Assembly (NCBI GenBank): GCA_013397695.1
Contig: VYZI01000085.1
Coordinates: forward strand, 2,439,482-2,503,481
DNA from: Centropus unirufus
Lineage: Eukaryota; Chordata; Aves; Cuculiformes; Centropidae
Reading direction: 5' to 3'
Length of the DNA: 64,000 nt
Position numbers and translations under genes: made by a program. This document shows, piece by piece, positions 9,415-20,700 of this stretch (position 1 is the first letter of the stretch; each line of letters starts with the position of its first letter). The notes beneath the pieces are model-generated. The model was not told the DNA's origin, searched no databases, and saw only the letters and a program-made list of their open reading frames with translations.

Positions 9415-9469
9415 TTGCACTTGGCAGTGTAAGTGAAGTTTAATGGCAAGACTTGTTTGCCAAGTGCAA
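9415..9469. repeat. 12-bp perfect inverted repeat / hairpin
   Basis: TTGCACTTGGCA at 9415-9426 is the exact reverse complement of TGCCAAGTGCAA at 9458-9469. An inner AAGT/ACTT pairing could extend the stem around a loop of roughly 16-20 bases. It lies where the GARRE1 3'UTR probably ends. Confidence 0.7.
9439..9444 (-). terminator. candidate GARRE1 polyadenylation signal ATTAAA, in a hairpin loop
   Basis: The minus-strand hexamer ATTAAA lies in the loop of the inverted repeat at 9415-9469. The AT-rich UTR-like sequence ends about here. Other minus-strand ATTAAA hexamers are at 9738-9743 and 10095-10100. A canonical AATAAA at 8690-8695 would carry GARRE1 into SS18L2's 3'UTR. Confidence 0.4.
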
Positions 9470-11466
9470 CAATTCTTTAAAATGACCAGTGTTCAGAACA
9501 ATCGGAAGCAAAGGACAGAGTAGCACCTGCATGGTCAAAATGCAGACAAACTGTCTTTGTGTTTGCAATTCACGGATGTCGGTCCAGAAACGCGCCAGCA
9601 TCTGAAATTGTGAGGAAGATGCAAAAACTAGAGCAATCATTTTGGCACTTGTTAGAAAAAGTTCAAAATTAAGTGTTTTCAGTAACTCCCATTTTGGTCT
9701 TAGTATGAATAACCAGTAAGTACAACCCAATTGAGGATTTAATATTAGCTCTAAATGACAAGATTTAGGAAACTCAAAACCATTCATCAAGTTAAATAAC
9801 CACTAACATCTTCAGCAGAGGGTTTTAAAAATCATAGTAGTACAGACCATGAACAATTTACAGACAGAAGCCACACTGATTGTGCAAAGCACGGTACTGT
9901 AAAAAGTCTATGTACAGCAAACAAATCTCTGTAAACATGGTAAGTATGAAGGTTCAGAAAACATGGTGACAATATCATAAATACAGGCAACATTGGCATC
10001 CTCAAACAGCACAAAAAGGTAACAATCTGGGCTTGCAAATGCAGCCCCTCACCATACGAACAAAAACGGTGGATGGGTCATAAACACCCAACTGTTTAAT
10101 AGTTTTAGTGTTATGTATACTTATTTATATATATATAATGTATTTGGTTTTTGGTATCTTTAGATATAGATGTACTTAGTTTGTAAAAACAAAAACAAAT
10201 GTGCTTCATCTTCATTGAAAAATTATGTAGTTAGAACTTAGAACCCATTTTACTAGTAGTTAACGTATTAGAATGATATGACTTAAGAAAAATACAAAAA
10301 TAAGATTAATACTGTCAAAACTCTTATACCAGAAAATATTGTGGTTTTTAGACTCTTTCAAAGATGAAATATGAAAATTTAAATAAGCTCTAACTATATA
10401 AAGAATCTTCTGTAATCTCCATTAATATACAGTGGGATAGCTATACATCTATTTACCATTGTTCTTCAGTTTTTAAGCACCAGTCGCGTTCCAGATCCAC
10501 TTTGGTTGGAAGATTATTCCCAATTCCACAGGTTCACTTAATGGCACATATTGACTTGCAAATAATTACTTTATCCTTTAAAAAAAATAATGTTCTTTTC
10601 ACTAACTGCTACCCCACCTTTCAGTTTAGAATCTTCTGAGCCAGCTCACAATTTTTATCACCTGTAGCATTTGAAATAAGACTTTAAGTATCTGCGAGTA
10701 GTCTTTCAGGCTGTACTTCGGCATGTAAGGAGCACTGGGTGGGTAATGCCTTTGGTCAAACGAAGCTGTCAGAAACTGGGTTTATGTGAAAACCGGTGTC
10801 TCATTACCCACACAGGCACCGTCTGCTTTAAGCAGCTCAGGTAATGTTGGTGACACAGGGTTGAGTGGTTCTGCTGATCTTTTGCTCAGTAAGGAAACCA
10901 CTACAAAACTCTTCTTCCCAGCTGTTCCTGCCACAGTTTCATAACTAACTCACTTGTGTGGCACACAAATCACTGCTGCTTGCAATTCATTTAAAAAGCT
11001 GCCCCCAAGCCGTTTAGGGAGAATACAAAGGCTTTGCAGTGTCCCTTAGAAATTTGAACGCAAACAGTGTTGAGCAAAGCGACCACTATATATTTGCTTC
11101 AACGTATTCAATGTGTCTCTGTAAGATGTTGAACTATAAATCTATATGAAAAATAGCTATAAAATACAGTGTTTCAGGTATGGTAGTCCTTCAGCAGTCC
11201 TTTAAAAAAAAGGGTTTGAAAGTAAAGGCAATACACGTTTTCAAAAGCATTTCTGCATCACAGTTTTGGGCTGTTTTGTATACATCAAACAAACATATTG
11301 GCCGTATTTGCTCAGCACTGCAAATCAGAACCTCAGGAGTTTGTCTATCTTGCCTTTCCCCTCCATTCTGAATGAGATTAACAGGCTACAACCGATACAC
11401 AACTGGGAAACCAAGTGTATGTGATCTCTGCTTGGCCCTGCGCTGCATTGCCCGACATGAATTCCA

Positions 11467-11790
11467 TCAGTACTGATGCAGGTAGGATGGCCTGCGCTCG
11501 TGCTTCACTGGAAAAGATTTAAAGCCCTTGTTCATCTGTTTGTGCTGGGAAGCTGGTTGTTGTGATTGCTGCTGCTGCGCATAGGCAAAGCCAGAGGAAA
11601 TCCCTGCTGCCGGAGCACAGTCGTTGGCTGCTGCCCAAACAGGCGACGGGAGGATCGGCATTGTGTCACTCCACTGGCTGGCAGGGCTGCTCATTGGGTA
11701 CAGGGATGAACTCTGGCCAGGAAGCGTGGCCGTGACGGAGGATGCATGCTGCCAGGGTGCCTTGGGAGGCCAGGTTTTGGTTTTATTATC
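11467..11790 (-). CDS. GARRE1: GARRE1 coding exon 13 (stop codon), residues 950-1056
   Basis: Acceptor TTTTCCTAG; 107 codons plus TGA at 11467-11469. Begins DNKTKTWPPKAPWQHASSVT, includes SQWSDTMPILPSPVWAAAND and a QQQQSQQ run, and ends KHERRPSYLHQY, the conserved C-terminus of the family. Confidence 0.96.
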   Translation of the reverse strand, partial: DNKTKTWPPKAPWQHASSVTATLPGQSSSLYPMSSPASQWSDTMPILPSPVWAAANDCAPAAGISSGFAYAQQQQSQQPASQHKQMNKGFKSFPVKHERRPSYLHQY

Positions 11791-14700
11791 CTAGGAAAAT
11801 AAAATTGGTTCAGTTTGAGTATCGAAACACTACTTTTTTTGAGACAATGCTTAACACATCATCCCCACCTTAAGACATTCTCAGATCAGAGTATGTTTGA
11901 AAGCAGAATTCGTGTATGTATAGAGAGCACCCTTAATCCTGAAAGTATCTGCCAGCGCAACCCCTTTTATTTACTTTAGTACATTCGCTTGACACAGGGT
12001 AGGCCTGTTCTAAGTCCAAATCTTTAGCAAGACGAGGTGCAACAAATCTGGTGATGTTTTCCTCTGTGCAGACAAGAAAAATGGCCTGCCTTGCCTCTTA
12101 GCTTAACTTGAAATGCGCTTTTGTTAACTTCTGCTACAAGAGGAAAAGAGAAGGGATTTCCATAGTAATATCTAAACTTGGTGACTTCAATAAAAACATC
12201 TGGTGCTGCTGAAATGCAGGTGGTTGGGATGTCACTGAGGTAACCACTTTGGAGAGAGAGATGTAAACCACCCTATGATGCCAACAGGGAAAGCAAAGCT
12301 ATTCTCAGCTTACCTGATTACGGTCATCCGCTGTGGAAAGAAGAGGTGGGGATGGTAGTGTACTGGGTTCCTGCTCACCACTGCTGTGTTTTCTGCCCAA
12401 AAGAGAGAGTGACATTTACTTTTGTTTAAAATGAGTCGCCCACATCAATCTGCCACTGGCACAGACCATTCGCAAGTTCCACCCTGTCCTGTCTGACATC
12501 CTAGAACATGTGTTGGCATTTCCTCTTGTTTCAGGTCCTTTCTCTCACTACAGAGCTGAGCAGTGATGCAGAAAGCAGTTCATTCCTGAACACTGTCAGA
12601 GCCCCAACAGCACAGGGTTTCTCAGAGCTCCTGCTTCAGTGGGCAGACACGTTGAGAAGGTGTGCTTGTCTTTTGCCCACCTGGAAGAGGTCTGCCAGAA
12701 ATTGCCCTTCTCTCATTTGCTCTCCTTTGAGTACCTTTTCAGAAATAACTTTAAAAAACAACAAAAGAAACACCTGTGCAAGTGAAACATCTGCTGCAGC
12801 ACAGTGGCTTTGCTGAGGAAAAACCTTACACCTTTGGTATCAATTTATAACTTAATACCCAGTACCGAGGACATGTGCATTCTGGAAAGGCTTATTTTTT
12901 TCTTGGGTTTGTTTTGGGGGGGAGGGCTTAGATATGTGGTTTTACATTAAAGCAGGATCTTTGATCCTTTCCTCCTTCATTTAAAATGAATCACCATGCT
13001 CCACCCATCAACCCTGCACAGGCAGGCAGTGCTTCACAGGTTGGCTTTAGAGTGCCCACCAGTTTTGCCTTCGCTGAAGGTACAGTTTTAGCTGTCAAGT
13101 TTTGTCAGGCCCTCTCCTGTAGGACTTTTTTCCTTTCTCAAGTAACACCAGACAGTTGTGCTGTGCCATAATGAGGCCCACACTTCAGAAAGTTCCTTCA
13201 GCTCCTTTCCTCTCTTTGCAGGCCTTTGATGATGCTCTAGCTATCTGATGGCTTAGCAGATTAACTCCCCCCTTACATGTTTATTGTGCTTTCCTTCCGT
13301 GCTGCTTCCTGAAAAAAACATAAAATGACTGCGTTTCTGTCCCTGTTTACTAGATAGTTCCCTTCCCTTTCAGTTTAGTGTTTACTGAATCTGGCAATGC
13401 ATACAGAAATAGCCAGCCAGGTATAACCTGCATACACTAACTCTTTCCTGGCACCAAAAAGCAAACTGACTGTCTTCTATCTAAATGTACTGTCTCTAAA
13501 CAAAAACAGAACACTTGGCCACAGAATCAGCTGATTCTATTTTTAGAAAAGGCTCTGAAAAATAGTTCAGTGGAAAATCCCAGATTGGAATTGGAGTCCA
13601 TGCTTCCTCTTGTGCTCTTTATTATTATATTGTTGTAACTACCCTCTACAACGGAACCACTGCAGTTCCAAAGATGCCCAGCTTCCAGCCCTTTAGAAAA
13701 GCAAAAAACAATTGTTGTCATTCATACTGCTGCTTCCAAGTGGATTGTTCGTAGTAGAAAATCCTGGCTCAGTTTTTAAGTAACTGAGCTTATTTATGAA
13801 TGCAATTAAGCCTCCTTTTCGTATTCTCAGACATAAAGGACTATGAAGTGTGTACTGTCAGTTACTGACATGGTGGCAGTAGGCAAGCCGACACAGAATT
13901 CTGCACACCACCATCAGCAGGAACGCCTCTGACTGCCACAAAGTTGCAATAGAAGCCTGAAAATAGGAATGTAATGGCATCAAAATGCACAATGCACACG
14001 AGGCTGGGGCATGGCAAAGCTGCAGGGAAGGGGACAGTTCAGAAAAGCAATTGTAAGATGAGCTCCAAGGCCTCATTACTTTAGACAGAAGTGGCATCCC
14101 AAATAATCTTGGAAGAGGGACAGTGTCAAAGATTTTCCAGACATTCTCAGCACCAGGTAACAACTGGCTCTTTGCGTGGGTAGTAGTTTACGCATGGAGA
14201 GTGCTACCTAAGGAACACTGAGAACTCGCCTTGGGAATCCCTAGCATCGCAGCCAGATAACTGATCTCTTGGCACCAGCAAACTGGCATTTGCATAACTG
14301 ACTGATAACAGTTATTTGCTCTGGGCAGCTCCTCAAGTTAAATGATTAAAACCAGAACAATCAAGTAGAATGGTGCATCTGCTCGTTGTGCTCACCTTCT
14401 CTGCTTTACTGCTGCAACAAGGTCTGGCCCTGAGAACATGGAGAACAAACTGTCTCCGTTAGCTGAGGAGGTCTCATCACTGGAGCTGGCGGAGTCTCCT
14501 TGCGTACCAGACCAGCTGTTTGTCACATCACTGCAAGACAAGAAGCTGCATTAGTCCTTGTATTCATAGTGCCTGCACCTGAATTGCAGCTGTTACATCA
14601 TGGACAAATGGACAGAGGCTCTTGAATCTCTGCTGTCTTAGAAAATAGTTCTGATTTGGCACAGGTCAACAACTGCCAACGTCCTTGCTGTAAGGTATGT

Positions 14701-17700
14701 GCCCTATGGGAGTGAGCTTGACCAGCTGCAATCCGGAGAGCAGCATTCAGTCAGGCGCTGTGATGGCATCACTCTGCATCAAAGCCACGTTTTAAAGGCT
14801 TTCACTATACTGAAAGATAACAGTTCTGGAGAAATCGGTGCTATATAATTTCCTCTGTTTGAGTCAAAGTCAGTCTAGGTATTGCTCTAAAGAAGATCTC
14901 AAACAAGTGCCAGTGCCTCAGCGAGGCAGGAAGGGCTCAGATTTCTCACTCTCCATAATGAAGTGCAGCTTTCATGGATGCAGCCACACCTGGAAAAAAC
15001 AGCCAGTATCCCACATACTGCCAAGTTTCAGTGTAAAATCGACCCATGTACAACAAAATCACAGAGCCTGTCCAGTCTCTTACCCTTCTGTGAAATACTC
15101 AGGGAAGGGCCAGGTTTTATGAGGATCATCAGGAAGAGGCCAGTTGCTCCGTGTGGTGTTGCTTGGACGCCGGATGTGCTGTGCTTGCCTTTTCTGTTGC
15201 ATAGCCTGGTTGACTCCAGCAACGTAGCGGGCGAATTCAGGGTCAGAGCCGACTGAATAAACCAAGAAGTTAGTTGCTGCCATTCAGTTCTTCCTGCTGC
15301 AATTCTCCCCCTCATTTAATCCTTCCAGCTTGACCGTGCCTCACCACAGAAAATAATTTCCTCACCGATAATAAATGCCAGCTACTGGTTGACCCCTATT
15401 CAATTCAGGGAGCAGTGAAGAACACCAAATGGGAAATGTTTTTAAAGAATAGACACACACCAGCCACACATGGTGGAAAACAACTGTCATTTGAAGCACA
15501 CCTGCCCCTTTCGTTCCATCAGGGAAATGGCACTTGTCACTGTGATCATGTCTAAGCACAGGAAGGTCCAACATCCCATCAGCGCACAATGATGGAGTTC
15601 AAGCCTGTACATTTAGCCAAGCTCCGAAAAAAAGGACACACTGCTGTAGAGGATTCCAGCTGTGTTGTGTTCCTGCTCACTTTGAGAAATCAGAACCTTG
15701 GACTGATGCCACTAGAGCATGGAGTGCCCAGAAACTGCCCAAGTCCTACAAACCCAGACAACAGCTTTGCAAAAATTCTGCCCCTGACCTGCAATATATT
15801 TTAGAATGAAATGCAAAATACATTGCTGGTAGCTGATACGGGCTTTGACATGAAAAGCCATCAATTCTATAAACCGTTAATTAGCATATTTGCATCTGAA
15901 GAGAGACATTTTCAGGCTCAAAAAATATTTATCAAAAAGTAATGATGTGTGTTTTAGATGAGACACATACAAAGTCCTGAGCAAGTCAGGAATGAATAAG
16001 TGATCTGTCTTTTAAAGCTTTCTGTACTGGACTAATGAGAGCATACACTGAAAATTCCTGCATTGCAGCTCAATTGGGCAAGGACTGACTGGGAGAAAAG
16101 CTATCTTTTTGTTTGGTTTTGGGTTTTAAACCCCAGTTCTGGGGAAAATGCTGTTTAGTTATCACTTAACCTGAAGGAATGTGAAATGTAATCCACAGAG
16201 CACCATTCATGGTCGTAAGTCACCTTTTCCCAGCGTTGCTTTCAAAGGCCTTAATACTCAACACACACAACAAAGCAAGTGGCTTCATGGACACTGAAAA
16301 CACTACAGACACAGAATGCTACAAACACCCATCCTTAGCACAGGTTCTTTTTCCCTACACATACACGTACTTGGTGCTCGCTGAAACTCATTCTGTCTGT
16401 GCTGCAAGGCCGTGGTAAGCCTCAAGCATAAACCAGAAGTACGGTTCACCAGATAATGCTAACTCAGACTTACAATGGTCAAGGAGCTTTTGATAACATA
16501 ACTGTGATGCCTATTTTTGCCTTATAGACTCCAATAATTTATCAACTAAGTTAACAAAAAAAACCCATCAAAATTATGAGTCAAATTAGTTGGTTTGAGG
16601 CACCCACTCAGCCCTAACACAAACATCCTTGTGATCCATGGTTTGATAAAAGGCTCTCCTGATCATTCTTGTGCTGTCTCCCACCAGAGAGATTCATGAA
16701 TGCTCACTGCAAGGTTTCTGTAGCTGTTACAGGGCAACAGAAATTATATTTAGGAGAGAATAGATGTGCAGGTCGTTGTTAGTCCTGCTACCAAAAGAAA
16801 TCATTAATCCCCTCTCAGACACTCCAGTCAATTCCATCGTCTTTAGCTGTTTGCTTATGGCTATAAAATGTTATCTCACTTCATCTCGGACAATAATCCC
16901 TCTACAGTTATAATTTATTGGTGGTTCAACCCCATCTGGCAAACCACATGGCTCTTTAGCCTCTAATCCTTCAGCATCCAAGCTTTTCACTGCACTAAGA
17001 GCTGTAGAACAGGAACCACCAACATGATTCCCATGGAGTTGTGCAGTAATGGGGGGAAATGCAGGGACACGGGCCAGATCCAATCTGGCTGTATCTCTCA
17101 ACTGCAAGACTGGTAAAGAGCAGGAAGGGTCACTTGGGGAGAAGTAAAACACCCAAGTTCAGGATTAATAGTTACTTTAAACAATTTCACAAATTAACAA
17201 TAGCAGGACCAGCTAAGTACCTGTTTCAGTACTTGGACGTAGTCCATATAGGAAAGGTCAGAAATACTGCAACTGGACAGGAGACAAGGAATTTGTATTC
17301 TTACTGATTAATGGAAGTTGCCGTGCTTTAGTTCCCTTTCTGTTAAAGAGAGGCACATGTATCAATCCTTGTGTGAGCACCTGCTAGGCAGCACTAGGAA
17401 ACAGTCACTGCTGGCAATAACTATTCTTTGTAAAAGGACCCTTATAGAAACATAATAAAGGAAGAGACACACACCTGCAGGGTCAAAAGGCAGGATTTCT
17501 CCCAGCATCCCAAACACTCCATCAGTTTGGTCACGATTCGGCCATGTGTTGTTTCTAGGTCCTTGTGGTTTCTGTCCCAACATCTCTGACATCATATTGT
17601 CCATGTAGCTGCTCACCAGACCCAAGCTGTACAAATCTGAGCTTAAATCAGGGAAACCAGGATTGTTCCACTGGTTGATATGAGACAAGCCAGCTCCAAC

Positions 17701-20700
17701 GGCCTGGGCTGGCTGCTGGGAGGAGTTAGGCAGCCACTTGGCAGGCACGCGTTGCTGGGGTCCGATGGGTTGGAGCAGGTGTTGGTAATACTGCATCTGC
17801 TGCTTCTGAGACTGCTGCTGCTGCGATAGCCCTGGCTGAGGAGGGTGCAGCGGCGCGTGCGACACAGACTGCGGCTGCTGCTGCACTGTTCCTGACTTCG
17901 GTTCCGTTGCCGAAGAGGATGCAACAGAGTTCCTTCTTTTCACCATCGGGGAAGTCTGCTGGGATTTGCCCATGTTAAAACCAGACAAGAAATCTATAAC
18001 ATCCTGCATTTCTTGGTCAGTTGGTAAATTCATACCTTTGTCATCCTTGCCGTCATCCGATTTGAAGAAGTTGTCCCATCTTTCAACTAGAAACCCATTC
18101 ACCAGCTGATTATTTGTGCTCTGAATCGACTGCAGTGGGTCCGTGGTCCTTGGAAAATTGCTGATGTTCAAAATGCTTTGCAACCGTGCATCCATGTTAG
18201 TGGGCATTTTAGCTTTCTCCTCTGAGCTGGAGCCAGTGAAGACGTTTTTGGAAGGTGTATTGGGGATTGAATAACTTCCAGTGTTACTTGTACTGGCGCA
18301 GGAGGTTTTTTTTGTAAACCGGGAAGTCAGTTTTGAGAAGGTCTTTTGCAGCCCACCCGAAGACTTGCTTCCGTTTCCGGAGGGCATGTCAGCCTGATTC
18401 CCAAAGTCCGAGAGCTCACGCTGTAACTGGATCTGGATACAAGGCAAGGCTTGCTCCCTGCAGCAACAAAAACATAAACCAAACCATCCAATACGTAACT
18501 GAGCACGTGTACGTGGGCAGTCACTGGTGGGAGAAACAAACCCAAACAGTGCCAACTTCAGCAGCCCCTTCTGACAGTCACCATTACTGATTGCTTGCAA
18601 TAGCATTAACTACTTTCCATTCCTTAAAACATTTTAATTGCGCTTCAAGACCTAAACAGAGACCATTTTAATGAAGTAGAGAAACAAATCCTAGTGCACA
18701 CATGGACAAACCACTGTTTTGAACAGACTGCTGGATCTCTGTATGTACCCACAAGGGACCTGTTAACAATGTCTTGCTCTCAGCTTGGACTTTCCAGTGA
18801 GCTGGTCCTGTTGAACTCATCAGTACAGACCTTTCAATAATGATGGCTTTGTTGAAACTAGGAAAGGAGAGCACAAGGCTCAAGGGGAACCGTACCTTCC
18901 TTCCTTCCACTTCTGTATGTCAAACACAGCCGTATAGAGCACATCCACCAGTCCCAACGTCTTCTCGGGATCCAGGCTCCTCTGTAGCAAAGACATTGTT
19001 GCTGGATCTTCTTTCAGACACCTGTAACAAGTCAGTTTAACTTAAAAACCAACATTATCCGCTTTTACATGACACACTTTTACCATGCTAGTTGGGTAAA
19101 CGCTGTACCACTTGTGCTCCTGCGAAGGGGCAGCCCCCGTTCCCTACTGCTGTTAAATAACAACTAACCAGACTGTAAGGGTTATGGGATTTATTTCAAC
19201 ACCACAATTAGTGATGAGCTCTTGAGCTGAGCAGGCATAGTTCAGGCAGCAAGGTCAGGAATGACAAATGAACAAAAGCCCATTTGTGGAAAAGAACAAT
19301 AGCACTCAACAAACCAGACACAAACCCCTGGGACTCGGGTGCCCAGCACTGAGAAGCCCAGCCTGCCAGACTCCCTGTGGAAAACGATCTGATCCCACAT
19401 ATCCCATGGTCTGGGGACGATTCCACCGAGATGTCAAGATGCAGGATTACTGAAATTTCCTCATTAGTGGCTGAGAATTGGGACTGAATTTGAGGTGAAA
19501 TCAGAATGTAAATATTAGCCCATGGTCAAGCCCTTGAGGCGCCCCTACAGCAGCGGCAAGCGGAAGAGGCACTCGCTGCATGTCAGCAGGCGGAGCTCTT
19601 GGAGCGCCTGGAGCAGGGCTGGCAGTGAAGGCGTTTAAAGGGAACAGAAGCACCAGTCTGTGCTCCCTTGAGGAGCTGCCGATGTATTTAGGCAAACAGA
19701 TCATTGGCTGCCTCGCACTTCTGGACGTGTTTTGGTACCACTGGTAATAGGCGCCTGCACTACAGAGTCCGATGAATGAACTCTGTTGTACTGAAACTGG
19801 TAATACCGAGTGCTCCGAAGGGAGAGAGAAAGGAAGTGTTATAAATCCACATCATTGTTTCAAAAGGGAAGAAACCCTCACATAAATCTGCTGATTTATC
19901 CTAAGTCTTTGCTAGGCAATCAGCTAAACTGGTAGGAACAGCATCTCAGACTGCAGAGCTCTCCGGTTCATGGCAGTGCGTGAAGAACAGCTCAGTGAAT
20001 GAGCCCAAGCTGTTGTATTCATCTCCTCTATTTCCTGGCCTTCCTGAGGTAACAGCTGGGAAGACCTGCCGGGAACACTATTGGATTCATTTTTTATTCA
20101 CACTTCTTTCTTCTTCGTGCCTCTCCTTTTCCTCTGACAACACCTCGAGGCCCCAGCGCTGCCTCCTGTCGCCTCCAACAGCAGCAGCGAACCAACCCAC
20201 AACTGCCAGTCTGTCAGGAATGGTGTTCACGCAACTCTAGGGAAAGGAACTTTGGGAGATCCACCATGACTGCATAGTGTCCCCTCTGCCATCGTTATGG
20301 ATGTGTTTTGTCTCTCACAATCATAGCTCTCAGCATAACCTGCAATCCAGTATTTTTATTTACCAAGTTGATGGAACCTGCACCACGATCCTGGATCCTT
20401 CTAAACTTATCTGAGGCGCGTAGGCTTCTTTGTTTTCAATCTGTGCTGTGTCCACAACCACCTAACAAAATGAAAAAGGGAAATGACTGTAAGAATTGGT
20501 TCTTCCAACTAGTAACTTCTAACTACTTCCACTGTAGTTAAGATGCAATGGTCTCACCTCCCTGCCACACAGCAGGTGCAAAAGAAAATCAGATAGAACC
20601 AAATCAACTCACAAGATCTTTACTGCTATTGTAATGTCTAAAAAAGATAAATACTATACAGTGATTAATATTTCTAGGCCTTTGTTCTTCTCATTGACAC

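Larger units (their letters stand above)
9415..11466 (-). other. GARRE1 3'UTR (likely extent)
   Basis: About 2 kb of AT-rich sequence directly downstream of the GARRE1 stop, with a (TA)n-like stretch at about 10122-10140 and no coding signal on either strand. Contiguity with the last exon and the lack of any other gene suggest 3'UTR. The exact end is not certain. Confidence 0.6.
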
